DNA of 64,000 nt from Pseudomonas sp. H9 (GCF_004353925.1 NZ_SMOK01000016.1:1-64000), one strand, 5' to 3'; shown: positions 30,102 through 39,071, numbered from the stretch's first letter. Translations and numbers: made by a program. Notes: generated from the sequence alone by a model not told the origin.

Positions 30102-30847
30102 CCGTGGCTGAAACAAGCATCATCCAGGCGCGCGGGCCGAGCATTGAGTTCGACGGCATCGATCTGACCCTGGGCCGCACGCGCATTCTCGATCAGGTCA
30201 GCTTCAAGGTGGCCGCCGGTAGCGTGCATGCGCTGGTAGGCCCCAACGGCGGTGGTAAGAGCTCACTGGTGAAAACCTTGCTCGGGCAAATGCCGCATCA
30301 AGGTCAACTGAGCCTGACCTGGCCCGACGATAGCCAGGTCATCGGCTACGTGCCGCAAGCTCTGGAGTTCGACCGTGGTCTGCCCATGACCGTCGACGAC
30401 TTCATGGCCGCCATGTGCCAACGCCGCCCGGCGTTTCTTGGCCTGTCGCGCAAGGTAGCCCCGGCCATCGACGCGGCACTGGCGCGCGTCGGCATGCTCG
30501 ACAAGCGCAAGCGACGCATGGGCGCGCTGTCGGGAGGTGAGCGTCAGCGCGTACTGCTGGCGCAGGGCCTGATCCCGGCCCCACAATTGCTGGTACTGGA
30601 TGAGCCGATGTCAGCGTTGGACGAGGCCGGCATCCAGGTGTTCGAGCGCTTGCTGCTGGACTGGCGCGCTGCCGGCACCACCGTGCTGTGGATCGAACAT
30701 GACCTGGAAGCCGTCAAGCGCCTGGCCGACAAGGTCACCGGGCTCAGCCGCCGGGTGCTGTTCGACGCCGCGCCCGAGCACGCCCTGACTCCCGAGCGCC
30801 TGCTCAGCCTGTTCTCCATCCACCCGCGCAGCGAGCACACCGCCTGA
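30098..30847 (+). CDS. fpvD: ABC transporter ATPase FpvD
   Basis: This 249-aa ATPase shows Walker A (GPNGGGKSS, near residue 48), the signature LSGGERQRV, Walker B LLVLDEP and the switch His in WIEHD. It belongs to the metal-chelate/zinc ABC subfamily and would energise the FpvE permease for import of the iron released from pyoverdine. Overlaps with fpvC (ATGA) and fpvE (TGATG) indicate tight coupling. Confidence 0.9.
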   Translation: MTVAETSIIQARGPSIEFDGIDLTLGRTRILDQVSFKVAAGSVHALVGPNGGGKSSLVKTLLGQMPHQGQLSLTWPDDSQVIGYVPQALEFDRGLPMTVDDFMAAMCQRRPAFLGLSRKVAPAIDAALARVGMLDKRKRRMGALSGGERQRVLLAQGLIPAPQLLVLDEPMSALDEAGIQVFERLLLDWRAAGTTVLWIEHDLEAVKRLADKVTGLSRRVLFDAAPEHALTPERLLSLFSIHPRSEHTA

Positions 30848-31746
30848 TGAACTACGAAGAATTTCGCCTGCTGATTCAAGGCTGGGCCAGCGCCGGCTAC
30901 CTGCCTGAAGCCCTGGCCTATGGCTTTGTGGTCAATGCCTTGCTGGCCGGCCTGATGATTGGCCCGGTACTGGGTGGGCTGGGCACCCTGGTGGTGGTCA
31001 AGCGCTTTGCCTTCTTCTCCGAAGCTGTCGGCCACGCTGCGCTGACCGGCGTGGCCATCGGCATCCTGCTCGGCGAGCCCTACACCGGCCCATACGGCAG
31101 CCTGTTCGGCTACTGCCTGCTGTTCGGCATTCTGCTGAACTTTTTGCGCAATCGCACCGGGTTGTCACCCGATACCCTGATCGGCGTGTTCCTCTCGGTG
31201 TCGCTGGCCCTGGGTGCCAGCCTGCTGCTGATGCTGGCCGGCAAAATCAACGTGCACATCCTCGAAAACGTGCTGTTCGGCTCTGTGCTCACCGTCAGCG
31301 GTCACGACCTGCTGGTGCTCGGCATCGTCGGCACGCTGGTGCTGGCCCTGGCCCTGCCGCTGTACAACCGCATCATGCTGGCCAGCTTCAACCCACAACT
31401 GGCGGCGGTGCGCGGGGTGGCGGTGAAGAGCCTGGACTACCTGTTCGTGGTGCTGGTGACCCTGGTCACCGTGGCGGCGGTGAAAGTCATCGGCGCGATT
31501 CTGGTCGGTGCCTTGCTGGTAATTCCGGCGGCAGCGGCACGCCTGATCAGTCAGTCGCTCAAAGGTTTCTTCTGGGCCTCGGTACTGATTGCCACCCTGA
31601 GCACCCTGGTCGGCATTTTGCTGCCCATCGTCTTTGACCTGCCGGTTCCTTCCGGCGCGGCGATCATTCTCGTCGCCGGCTGCTTTTTCGCCCTTGCCGC
31701 CCTGGCCCGCGGCCTTGTTCCACGCTTGCAAGGAAACCCGGCATGA
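30847..31746 (+). CDS. fpvE: ABC transporter permease FpvE
   Basis: This 299-aa polytopic protein of the ZnuB/ABC-3 permease family has about eight hydrophobic segments, with the family's GPVLGGLGTLVVVKR region near the N-terminus and a conserved segment around GAILVGALLVIPAAAARL. It forms the inner-membrane channel for the FpvC-FpvD-FpvF importer. It starts one base into the fpvD stop and overlaps fpvF by ATGA. Confidence 0.9.
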   Translation: MNYEEFRLLIQGWASAGYLPEALAYGFVVNALLAGLMIGPVLGGLGTLVVVKRFAFFSEAVGHAALTGVAIGILLGEPYTGPYGSLFGYCLLFGILLNFLRNRTGLSPDTLIGVFLSVSLALGASLLLMLAGKINVHILENVLFGSVLTVSGHDLLVLGIVGTLVLALALPLYNRIMLASFNPQLAAVRGVAVKSLDYLFVVLVTLVTVAAVKVIGAILVGALLVIPAAAARLISQSLKGFFWASVLIATLSTLVGILLPIVFDLPVPSGAAIILVAGCFFALAALARGLVPRLQGNPA

Positions 31747-32660
31747 CCTTCGAACTCAAGCACCTGTGCCTGGCCCTGAGCCTGGCCGCCCTGCCCGCCT
31801 TGAGCGTGGCCCAGACGGCACCGACGGCGGTCCAGCAACACGCCAGCGTCACCGTACTGGCCTCGCTGCCGGTCACCCACGCCCTGGCCAGCGCCTTGCT
31901 CGACGGCACATCAGTCACCCTGCAACGTGCTGCGCCGGCGAACCTTCCGGCGTCGCGTCAGCCGTCCTATTTCAGCGGCCGTGGCGGCGCGAGCCTGCAA
32001 AAAGCCGCAAGCCAGGCCGATGCGGTGATTGCCCTGCGCTCGATCTGGAGCGACGACCCACTGTACCCGGTGGCGCGGCGCAGCAACATCCGCATCGTTG
32101 AAATCGACGCCGCCCGCCCGGTGGACGGCGCGCTGCCGGGGATTGCCGTGCAAGGCAACAATGCCTTTGCCGCCTACCCCTGGCTCAACCCTACCAACCT
32201 GGGGCGCATGGCCGACGTATTGGCTAACGATCTCGGCCGCCTGAGCCCGAGCGAACAGCCGAAAATCCAGGCCAACCTCGCCAGTTTCAAACGCCAACTG
32301 CTGGAGCTGAGTGCCACCAGCGAATCGCGCCTGGCCGAAGCCGACAACCTCAGCGTGGTCAACCTCTCGGAGCGTCTGGACTACCTGATCAGCGGCTTGA
32401 ATCTGGATTTGATCGACCACCCGCGTGTGGCGGACGATCAGTGGGATGACGCTGCGCTCAAGCGCCTGGGTGAGGAACTCAAGGGGCAGGACGTGGCGCT
32501 GGTGCTGCACCATAAACAGCCAAGCCCGGCGGTGCAGGAAGTGATCAAAGAATCAGGGGCCAAACTGGTGGTGATTGATACTGAGGCGCCAGACACCGTT
32601 GCCGGGTTGAAGGCCAGTGTTGAGCAAGTGGTGGAAGCCCTGATCCCGACTAAAGCCTGA
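31743..32660 (+). CDS. fpvF: Second periplasmic binding protein FpvF
   Basis: This 305-aa ZnuA-like protein has a signal peptide ending around ALSVAQT. It is more divergent than FpvC and lacks several of its metal-ligand His residues, though it keeps a His in NLDLIDHPRV and HHKQPSP. In P. aeruginosa FpvF binds ferri-pyoverdine together with FpvC in the periplasm. It ends the operon and is followed within 10 bp by an inverted REP pair that may stabilise or end the transcript. Confidence 0.85.
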   Translation: MTFELKHLCLALSLAALPALSVAQTAPTAVQQHASVTVLASLPVTHALASALLDGTSVTLQRAAPANLPASRQPSYFSGRGGASLQKAASQADAVIALRSIWSDDPLYPVARRSNIRIVEIDAARPVDGALPGIAVQGNNAFAAYPWLNPTNLGRMADVLANDLGRLSPSEQPKIQANLASFKRQLLELSATSESRLAEADNLSVVNLSERLDYLISGLNLDLIDHPRVADDQWDDAALKRLGEELKGQDVALVLHHKQPSPAVQEVIKESGAKLVVIDTEAPDTVAGLKASVEQVVEALIPTKA

Positions 32661-32668
32661 CCCCGACT

Positions 32669-32741
32669 GTGGGAGCGGGCTTGCCCCGCGATTGCGATCT
32701 GACTGAAAAACCGCAATCGCGGGGCAAGCCCGCTCCTACAG
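32669..32741. repeat. Inverted REP pair
   Basis: Two facing REP copies (GTGGGAGCGGGCTTGCCCC and its complement), extended by matching ATTGCG/CGCAAT arms, lie between the convergent ends of fpvF and the DUF1615 gene. The hairpin could serve as a bidirectional transcript end. Confidence 0.9.
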
Positions 32742-32748
32742 GCCCCAA

Positions 32749-33828
32749 TCAGCGTTTCATGCAGCGCTGGTAGCGCTCATCAACGCGGTTGGCGAACCAG
32801 GCGGTGGTCAGTTTGCGGGTAATTTTCGGGCTTTTGAGCTCGATCCCCGGCAACTGCGCCCGTGGCAACGGTTTGCCCACCTTGCCTTCCGCCAGGGCAT
32901 AGACCCCGCTGTACAGTTTGGTGTCTTCGAAATCCAGGCTGTCGCCCTTTTCCAGTTGATCGCGGATGCTCGGGTTGCGCAGGCTCAACTTTTCTCCCAG
33001 GCGCCGCGCAGCCTTCTCGGTATTGCCGGGCATGATCGCCCCCGGGGCTATGAGGTCGCCATCCAACGCCAAGGTCACGCCGCTGGCACGGCTCAAGGCG
33101 TTCTGGAACGCCGCATTGCGGCTGGCGTACCAACCGGCGTTGAAGTCGGCAAAGCGGTACAGCTGACGCTCATAGTGGCTGGGGTAACCCAACAAATGAG
33201 CGATACCGAAGTACATTCCGCCACGACGGCTGAAGACTTCCTGGCGAATCGTGCCTTCGTGGCTATAGGGATAGTCGCGGGCATTACGCTCGGCAAAGGC
33301 AATGCTGACCTGCATCGGCCCGCCGGTACGCACCGGGTTCAAGTCCCCCAGTAGAGTACGGCCCATCGGCACACTGCCGATCAGGTCATCGAAAATCGCG
33401 CTGAGCTGCTTTTCGCTGCGCACCGCTGCCAGCCGCTCGTTGTAGGTTTTGCCATTGGGTGAGCGGGTTTGCAGGGCGCCGTTGACCAGCAATTGCGGGA
33501 TATGCAGGCTGGCCGCCCGGCGATCGATTTCCTGGCGGGCAATACGACCCAGGCCGGGCACTTGTGGGTCGGCCTGGAAAGTCGATTCTTGTTCGGTGAC
33601 AGCCAGCACGGCACACAGGTTGGAACGGCTCGGGGTGATTTTTTGCGCCGTGAAGGCGGTCTGGATGTCCCGAGCCCAGCCCTCACGGTCTTTGGTGGCG
33701 GCCGGCAACAGGCGCACAATCTGCGCCCGCACCTTGGCGGGGTCGGTTTCAGGTGCCTCGCGCTGCGTCACACAACCTTGTACCGTCAACAACACGGCAA
33801 CGGCCAGCAACAATCCTCTAACGTGCAT
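32749..33828 (-). CDS. DUF1615 lipoprotein
   Basis: This 359-aa protein has a signal peptide with lipobox VQGC at residues 16-19, so it should be a lipid-anchored envelope protein. The rest matches the DUF1615 family of Pseudomonas in length and overall pattern (for example LCAVLAVTEQESTFQADPQV and GGMYFGIAHLLGYP). The QES segment resembles the catalytic-site region of lytic transglycosylases, which would suggest peptidoglycan binding or cleavage, but this is an inference. It follows the isochorismatase-like gene after 17 bp and may be co-transcribed with the MbtH unit. Confidence 0.8.
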   Translation of the reverse strand: MHVRGLLLAVAVLLTVQGCVTQREAPETDPAKVRAQIVRLLPAATKDREGWARDIQTAFTAQKITPSRSNLCAVLAVTEQESTFQADPQVPGLGRIARQEIDRRAASLHIPQLLVNGALQTRSPNGKTYNERLAAVRSEKQLSAIFDDLIGSVPMGRTLLGDLNPVRTGGPMQVSIAFAERNARDYPYSHEGTIRQEVFSRRGGMYFGIAHLLGYPSHYERQLYRFADFNAGWYASRNAAFQNALSRASGVTLALDGDLIAPGAIMPGNTEKAARRLGEKLSLRNPSIRDQLEKGDSLDFEDTKLYSGVYALAEGKVGKPLPRAQLPGIELKSPKITRKLTTAWFANRVDERYQRCMKR

Positions 33829-33845
33829 GCAACGCCCTCGCCGGC

Positions 33846-34436
33846 TCAGGGCTGTTCACCCACCATGTAGGTTTTGCTGATGTGCCGGAACTGCTCATGG
33901 CCCGAGCTTTCCATCAACTCGAACACCACCATTTCGCGGGTGACGATCTGTGCACCGGCGTCACGCATCCGCGCAATGCCCGCGGCCTGATTATGGGCGC
34001 CGCGGCAATCACAGGCATCCTCGACCACAAACACCTGCTTGCCAAGGGCGCGCAAGCCGAGCACGGTTTGCAGCACACAGATATGGGTTTCCATGCCGCA
34101 GACAATCACTTGCTCACGGGCCAGCAAGGACGCAGGCAGGCATTCGCCAGCAACGCAGGAGAAGTGCAGCTTCTCCACCACCTGGGCAGCAGGCGACGCC
34201 TCTTTGAGGGCGGCAACCGTCGGGCCGAGGCCTTTGGGGTACTGCTCGGAAATCACCGTCGGCAGCCCCAGCTCGGCGGTGGCGGCCATCAGCCAACGGG
34301 TCCGGGCCAGGGTGCCGGCCGGGTCGCTGACGGCACCGATGAGTTTTTCCTGCACGTCGATGACCAGCAAGCTGGCCTGATTTGCCTTGATCAACATTCC
34401 CTGCACCTGCGTCATGGTTAAGCCGCTAAGGCTCAC
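33846..34436 (-). CDS. Isochorismatase-family cysteine hydrolase
   Basis: This protein of up to 196 aa shows the family triad: Asp in LLVIDVQEK, Lys in VEKLHFSC and Cys in CGMETHIC. It belongs to the YcaC-like branch, whose substrates vary; sequence alone cannot separate amidase from isochorismatase activity. The first possible start is a GTG at 34436 that overlaps the stop of the type II thioesterase gene (GTGA). In-frame ATGs at 34415 and 34394 are alternatives, and the last starts close to where homologues begin. Its coupling to siderophore accessory genes suggests co-regulation by iron. Confidence 0.85.
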   Translation of the reverse strand: MSLSGLTMTQVQGMLIKANQASLLVIDVQEKLIGAVSDPAGTLARTRWLMAATAELGLPTVISEQYPKGLGPTVAALKEASPAAQVVEKLHFSCVAGECLPASLLAREQVIVCGMETHICVLQTVLGLRALGKQVFVVEDACDCRGAHNQAAGIARMRDAGAQIVTREMVVFELMESSGHEQFRHISKTYMVGEQP

Positions 34437-35164
34437 CCAGCGCAGGCTACCGCGTCAAGATGGGGCTCCAGCGCGGCGCTGAGCACACCCAGCACGCGGT
34501 CTTCATGTTCATGAATGAAGAAATGACCGCCGGGGAACGTCTCCAGGGAAAAATCGCCCACGGTTTCCCGGCGCCAGGCCAACAACTGCGCCTCGCTGGC
34601 GCGGTCGTCTTCCCCGCTCAGCACATGCAACGGGCAATGCAAGGCCGGGCGCTGGCGGTAGGCATAACGCCCACACAGCAGAAAATCGGCACGTAATACC
34701 GGCAAAGTCAGGCTCATCAACTCCTGATTGGCCAACACCTCTTCCGGGGTGCCCTTGAGCTTGCGCAGCTCCTCGATCAATACGGCGTCACTTCTGGGTT
34801 CACGCCACAGATCGCCTTCGTAGTCTTCACGCCGCGTCGGTGCGGCGGTTCCACTGGCGAACAGCGCCACTGGCGACGGGCAGCCCAGTGCCTGCAGCTC
34901 ATGGGCCAGCTCAAACGCCAGCAACGCTCCCAAGCTGTGGCCGAGCAGCGCATAAGGCTGATGCGCCGCCAGGCGCTGCTCACTGGCCAGTTGCCGTGCC
35001 AGGGCCTGCATATCGGTGTACAACGGCTCGCCCATGCGCGCACCGCGCCCGGGCAACTCCACCGGGCGCAGGTTCAGCCATGCTGGCAACTTGCGCCGCC
35101 AGCGGCTGTACACCATGGCGCTGGCACCCGAATACGGCAGGCACAACAGGGTCAGTGACGACAC
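34433..35164 (-). CDS. Type II thioesterase of the pyoverdine NRPS system
   Basis: This 243-aa alpha/beta hydrolase of the GrsT family has the nucleophile motif GHSLG near residue 90, an Asp in SGEDDRAS and a His in GGHFFIHEH. Such proteins free NRPS carrier domains from wrongly loaded residues. It matches the thioesterase that sits beside the MbtH gene near fpvGHJK-CDEF in P. aeruginosa. It starts with GTG, 10 bp after the MbtH-like gene, and overlaps the isochorismatase-like gene downstream. Confidence 0.92.
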   Translation of the reverse strand: MSSLTLLCLPYSGASAMVYSRWRRKLPAWLNLRPVELPGRGARMGEPLYTDMQALARQLASEQRLAAHQPYALLGHSLGALLAFELAHELQALGCPSPVALFASGTAAPTRREDYEGDLWREPRSDAVLIEELRKLKGTPEEVLANQELMSLTLPVLRADFLLCGRYAYRQRPALHCPLHVLSGEDDRASEAQLLAWRRETVGDFSLETFPGGHFFIHEHEDRVLGVLSAALEPHLDAVACAG

Positions 35165-35174
35165 ACCCCGGCCC

Positions 35175-35399
35175 TCAGTGCGACGCTGCGGTTTCGGCCA
35201 TTTTCTGGCGCAGGCTCAGCGGACGCATGTCAGTCCAGACTTCGTCGATGTAGGCCAGGCATTCCTTTTTCAGGCCGCTCTTGCCCACGGTGCGCCAGCC
35301 GGCCGGTACTGCTTTGTAGTCGGGCCAGATGGAATACTGTTCTTCGTGGTTGACCACTACCTGGAACACGATGTCGTCGCGGTCGAATACCGATGTCAT
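35175..35399 (-). CDS. MbtH-like protein
   Basis: This 74-aa protein has the family signature [10 protein letters not shown] (residues 17-26) and the later Trp residues of VPAGWRTVG and VWTDMRPLS. MbtH-like proteins bind adenylation domains and are needed for folding or activity of many of them. It opens the leftward unit MbtH-thioesterase-isochorismatase-like. A PvdS-like box lies about 60-85 bp upstream. Confidence 0.95.
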   Translation of the reverse strand: MTSVFDRDDIVFQVVVNHEEQYSIWPDYKAVPAGWRTVGKSGLKKECLAYIDEVWTDMRPLSLRQKMAETAASH

Positions 35400-35461
35400 T
35401 GCCTGTCTCCTGGATTGAATGGGCCCGCTGCACAGCGTGCGTACGGTGGCTACCCAAGAGA

Positions 35462-35485
35462 ACGAACGGGGCTCGAAGAAAATTA
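35462..35485 (-). promoter_or_regulatory. PvdS-like iron-starvation box upstream of the MbtH gene
   Basis: The minus strand reads TAATT, sixteen bases, CGT: one mismatch from TAAAT-N16-CGT, with spacing identical to the box before the NRPS operon. It ends 62 bp upstream of the MbtH ATG, so both units are probably induced together under iron limitation. Confidence 0.65.
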
Positions 35486-35587
35486 ATCCCGGTGTGCCAT
35501 GCTTTAGCGCTGAGACACTGGATAAATGCGCCGCAACGCGCCATCCTCCCGGCCTTTTGCCTGCTTACCTCGCCAAGGATCCGTTTT

Positions 35588-36142
35588 ATGTCCATCGCCT
35601 CCCTCACCGCCAGCGAGCTTGCGTTCATCGACGACACCCTGCTCAAGTACGGCGACGACCACTCCGTACTCAACATGTCGGAACTGGACGGCTTCTGCAC
35701 CGCCCTGGTTTCAGGCCCCGCGCAGGTCGACATCAGCGAGTGGTTCCCGGCCATCTGGGGCGGCCAGACGCCACAATGGGAAACCCCCGAAGAATGCCAC
35801 CAGTTCATCGACCTGTGCATCAAGCACCTCAATGCCCTGGCATCCCAACTGGCCACCGCCCCAAACAGCTTCAGTGCGCGCTTCGACCAGACCGAACACA
35901 ACGGCCAGCCACTAACCCTGGCTGAAGAATGGTGCTTTGGTTACGTACGTGCCGTGGCCGTGAGCAACTGGCCACAGCTGCCTGAAGGCCTGGCCCTGCA
36001 GCTGCAGAAAATTACCGACTGCGCCGAGCAGGATAACTTCGAACTGCCGGTGGACTTGGATGTGGTGCTGCACCGTCAGCGGGTCGCAGCAATCGAACCG
36101 GCTGCGCAGGCGCTGCATGATTATTGGGCGAATCTGCGTTAA
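35588..36142 (+). CDS. UPF0149 / YecA-like protein
   Basis: This 184-aa acidic protein matches the UPF0149 (YgfB/YecA) family through the segments LDGFCTALVSGP, EWFPAIWGG and EEWCFGYVRAV. It lacks the C-terminal Cys-rich SEC-C zinc motif of longer YecA proteins. The molecular function is not known. The frame is open from 35393, but ATG 35588 has AAGGA upstream and starts where the family begins. It is transcribed divergently from the MbtH unit. Confidence 0.8.
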   Translation: MSIASLTASELAFIDDTLLKYGDDHSVLNMSELDGFCTALVSGPAQVDISEWFPAIWGGQTPQWETPEECHQFIDLCIKHLNALASQLATAPNSFSARFDQTEHNGQPLTLAEEWCFGYVRAVAVSNWPQLPEGLALQLQKITDCAEQDNFELPVDLDVVLHRQRVAAIEPAAQALHDYWANLR

Positions 36143-36256
36143 CGGTAGGAGCGGCGGTGCGGCGACCCTACCAGCTGCTCATCAATGCTGGACATAAATA
36201 GTGGCAAATTAGTAGCATCGACTACCCTTACAAAAATAAACAGCCAGGGAGGCTGT

Positions 36257-36646
36257 ATGAGCCGTATTGTCCATCGCCCGATCCACCTCGAACTGCGCCC
36301 GACGCTCACCTGGATCGACACCTGGCAAGGACCGGACAACGGTCTGATCCGCTGCTGGGAAATCGGCCGCGAACGTGCGTTCAAACATCCTGATATTGCC
36401 CAACGCTGCCTGGCCGGTGAATTACCGGTACTGGGTTGGAAAGGCGGTGTCGAACGCACGCTGAAAAAGCGCGAAAAATTCGGCTCGCTCAAATACCTCG
36501 CCCAATGGCAAGGACTGCGCGGCGAAGACCTGCAGATCGACACCACGGCAGAAGTCACCCTCAACTGCAGCCGCACCGGCATGGCCGTGACCTTCACCCC
36601 GGACCAGAGCAAGTACTACAACCTGCTGATGGAAAGTGACGAATAG
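36257..36646 (+). CDS. Hypothetical protein, 129 aa
   Basis: I do not recognise this protein. It is soluble, has no signal peptide or membrane segment, and is rich in Trp and basic residues in its middle part (GWKGGVERTLKKREKFGSL). The ATG at 36257 follows AGGGAGG and is preferred over the upstream frame start at 36185. Nothing in the neighbours suggests a function. Confidence 0.65.
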   Translation: MSRIVHRPIHLELRPTLTWIDTWQGPDNGLIRCWEIGRERAFKHPDIAQRCLAGELPVLGWKGGVERTLKKREKFGSLKYLAQWQGLRGEDLQIDTTAEVTLNCSRTGMAVTFTPDQSKYYNLLMESDE

Positions 36647-36747
36647 GGCATGCGCAAGATCGCGAGGCAAGCCCGTTTCCACTGAGTAAGGCAGTTGCCC
36701 CCATATCGCACTCATGGGCTCGGACAAAATGATTGCGAAACGTTACT

Positions 36748-36766
36748 GAGAACGAATACCATTCGT
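36748..36766. promoter_or_regulatory. Possible Fur box upstream of the TonB receptor gene
   Basis: GAGAACGAATACCATTCGT matches 11 of 19 positions of the Fur consensus GATAATGATAATCATTATC. It lies 82 bp before the receptor ATG, where iron-repressed receptor genes usually carry one. Confidence 0.5.
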
Positions 36767-36847
36767 GCGTGGAGTTTTATTTGCGCATGGAGTTCCCGCG
36801 CGGTCCTAATTTTTCTTTGATGGCGCCGCGCCGCCCAGGAACGAAAC

Positions 36848-39049
36848 ATGACAACTCCAGCCCGACTTGGCGCGCCCTTTCGCCCGTCAATGCTCGCCTT
36901 GCTCTGCTCGCTGTCCGTCACCGCCCTTGCCGCTACGCCTGATAACGATGCAACGCCACTGGTGCTGGGTGATGTAAACGTCAGTGCCGAAGCACCTCCC
37001 CCTGCTGGCCTGCCGCCAGTGTATGCCGGCGGTCAAGTCGCACGGGGCGGACAACTGGGTGTGCTGGGTAACCAGGACATCATGGACGTGCCGTTCAGCA
37101 TGACGGCTTACACCGAAGAACTGATCCGCGACCAGCAAGCCGAAAACGTGGGTGATGTGCTGCTCAACGACGCCTCGGTGCGTCAGGCTTCCGGGTTTTC
37201 CAACCAGGCCCAAACCTTCATGATTCGAGGCCTGCCGCTCAACGGTGATGATATTTCCTATAACGGTCTGTACGGCATCCTGCCGCGGCAGATCATTTCC
37301 ACCGACGCCTTGGAGCGCGTGGAAGTCTTCAAAGGCCCGAACGCCTTTATCAATGGCGTGACCCCATCCGGCTCTGGCATTGGCGGCGGCGTCAACGTGC
37401 AACCTAAGCGTGCCGATGACGTACCGCTGCGTCGCTTCAGCACCGACATCAGCGATGACGGCCGTGTTGGCGAGCACCTTGATATCGGCCAGCGTTTCGG
37501 TGAAAATAACCAGTTCGGCGCGCGGATCAACCTGTCCCAGCGCGAAGGCGACACTGCCATCGATGATGAAAACCAACGCTCCAAGCTGTTCGCTATTGGC
37601 CTGGACTACCGTGGTGACGCCCTGCGTATCTCCGGTGATTTCGTTTATTCGAAAGAACGCGTCAATGGTGGCCGTAGCTCGGTGAACCTCGGAAACGCCA
37701 CGCACATCCCGGATGCACCCTCGGCCGACACCAACTATGCACAGAAATGGGGCTTCACCCAGATCGAAGACACCTTCGGCATGCTGCGTGCCGAGTACGA
37801 CCTCAATGAGAGCTGGACCGCCTACGCCGCTGCCGGTGCCAAGCACACCCGCGAAGTCGGCAACTATGACTCCACGACCCTGGTCGGCAACGATGGCAGC
37901 TCGGTCACCAGCGGCTCCTTCATTCCCCACGATGAAGACAACAGCAGTGCCATGGCCGGTCTCAACGGCAAGTTCAGCACCGGCCCGGTCAGCCACCAGC
38001 TCAACTTCGGCCTTGCTGGCATCTGGACCCAACAGCGTAACGCCTTCGATTTCGACCTGACCCGCTATCCGAACAACATCTACCACCCAATCGACGTGCC
38101 GGCGCCACAGGGTGGATTCTCCGGCGGCGACTTGCACGATCCAGGCATCACTGGCAAAACCTTCGCGCGTAGCGGTGCGGTCTCCGACACGCTGGGCTTC
38201 TTCGATGATCGCCTGCTGGTGACCGTCGGCGTACGTCGCCAACAATTGGTCGTTCAGGGTTACGCCTATGGCACTGGGACCCGCACCTCCAACTACGACG
38301 AGTCGATCACCACCCCGGTGTACGGCATCGTGTTCAAGCCATGGGAGCACGTATCCTTTTACGCCAACCGTATCGAAGGCCTGGCTGAAGGCCCGACATC
38401 GCCGACTACCGCCGGCTCGCGTGTCGTGGTCAACGGCAATGAAGTCTTCGCTCCGGCCCGCTCGAAACAGATCGAAGCCGGCGTCAAAGTCGACATGGGC
38501 ACCTATGGCGCCACCCTTGGCGTGTATCGCATCGAGCAACCGGCTGATGGCTACACCGAAATCATCGACGCCAACACCGCGCGCTTCGTGCACGAAGGTG
38601 AGCAGGTTAACAAAGGCGTAGAGCTCAACGTCTTCGGCGAACCTGTCGACGGCCTGCGCCTGCTCAGCGGCGTTACCGTAATGGACACCGAACTGAAGAA
38701 AACCCAAGGTGGGCTCAATGACGGCAATCACGCTATTGGCGTGCCGACCTTCCAGTTCAATGCCAGCGTGGATTGGGACGTGCCCGGCCTGCAAGGTCTA
38801 GCACTCAACGGCCGGATGCTGCGCACTGGTGGCCAGTACGCCGACGCGGCTAACAACCTCAGCCTGCCGACCTGGAACCGCTTCGACGCGGGTGCCCGTT
38901 ACGCGTTCAAGGTCCAGGAGAAGGATGTGACCTTGCGCTTAGGGGTCGAGAACGTCGCGAACAAGAAATACTGGGAGTCAGCTCAAGGTGGCTACCTGAC
39001 GCAAGGCGAGCCACGGGTCGCGAAATTGTCCGGCACCATCGACTTCTGA
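36848..39049 (+). CDS. TonB-dependent siderophore receptor (no signalling domain)
   Basis: This 733-aa outer-membrane receptor has a signal peptide cleaved near ALA-ATP, a plug domain (DVPFSMTAYTEELIRDQQA, then FMIRGLPLNGDDISYNGLYG and VEVFKGPNAFINGVTP), and a beta-barrel ending in the terminal aromatic GTIDF. The plug sequence resembles the Fiu/FiuA group of catecholate and hydroxamate siderophore receptors. It lacks the roughly 80-residue N-terminal signalling domain of FpvA, so it is probably not the ferri-pyoverdine receptor that controls PvdS. AGGAA precedes the ATG, with a Fur-like box upstream and a REP pair after the stop. Confidence 0.9.
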   Translation: MTTPARLGAPFRPSMLALLCSLSVTALAATPDNDATPLVLGDVNVSAEAPPPAGLPPVYAGGQVARGGQLGVLGNQDIMDVPFSMTAYTEELIRDQQAENVGDVLLNDASVRQASGFSNQAQTFMIRGLPLNGDDISYNGLYGILPRQIISTDALERVEVFKGPNAFINGVTPSGSGIGGGVNVQPKRADDVPLRRFSTDISDDGRVGEHLDIGQRFGENNQFGARINLSQREGDTAIDDENQRSKLFAIGLDYRGDALRISGDFVYSKERVNGGRSSVNLGNATHIPDAPSADTNYAQKWGFTQIEDTFGMLRAEYDLNESWTAYAAAGAKHTREVGNYDSTTLVGNDGSSVTSGSFIPHDEDNSSAMAGLNGKFSTGPVSHQLNFGLAGIWTQQRNAFDFDLTRYPNNIYHPIDVPAPQGGFSGGDLHDPGITGKTFARSGAVSDTLGFFDDRLLVTVGVRRQQLVVQGYAYGTGTRTSNYDESITTPVYGIVFKPWEHVSFYANRIEGLAEGPTSPTTAGSRVVVNGNEVFAPARSKQIEAGVKVDMGTYGATLGVYRIEQPADGYTEIIDANTARFVHEGEQVNKGVELNVFGEPVDGLRLLSGVTVMDTELKKTQGGLNDGNHAIGVPTFQFNASVDWDVPGLQGLALNGRMLRTGGQYADAANNLSLPTWNRFDAGARYAFKVQEKDVTLRLGVENVANKKYWESAQGGYLTQGEPRVAKLSGTIDF

Positions 39050-39071
39050 GTTCTGCAAAAGGAGGTAGCCC

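Noticed and set aside
29181..32660. Zinc uptake system ZnuABC
   Set aside because: The families match, but the order fpvGHJK-CDEF, two binding proteins and divergence from pyoverdine NRPS genes identify the ferri-pyoverdine system.
36257..36646. SymE-like toxin
   Set aside because: I could not match the SymE core segments to this protein, and there is no antisense RNA-like promoter evident.
36887..38794. 635-codon antisense frame across the TonB receptor gene
   Set aside because: The plus-strand receptor has signal peptide, plug and barrel features over its full length, and the antisense protein resembles nothing.
36848..39049. Ferri-pyoverdine receptor FpvA
   Set aside because: The N-terminal signalling domain typical of FpvA is absent and the plug resembles the Fiu group.
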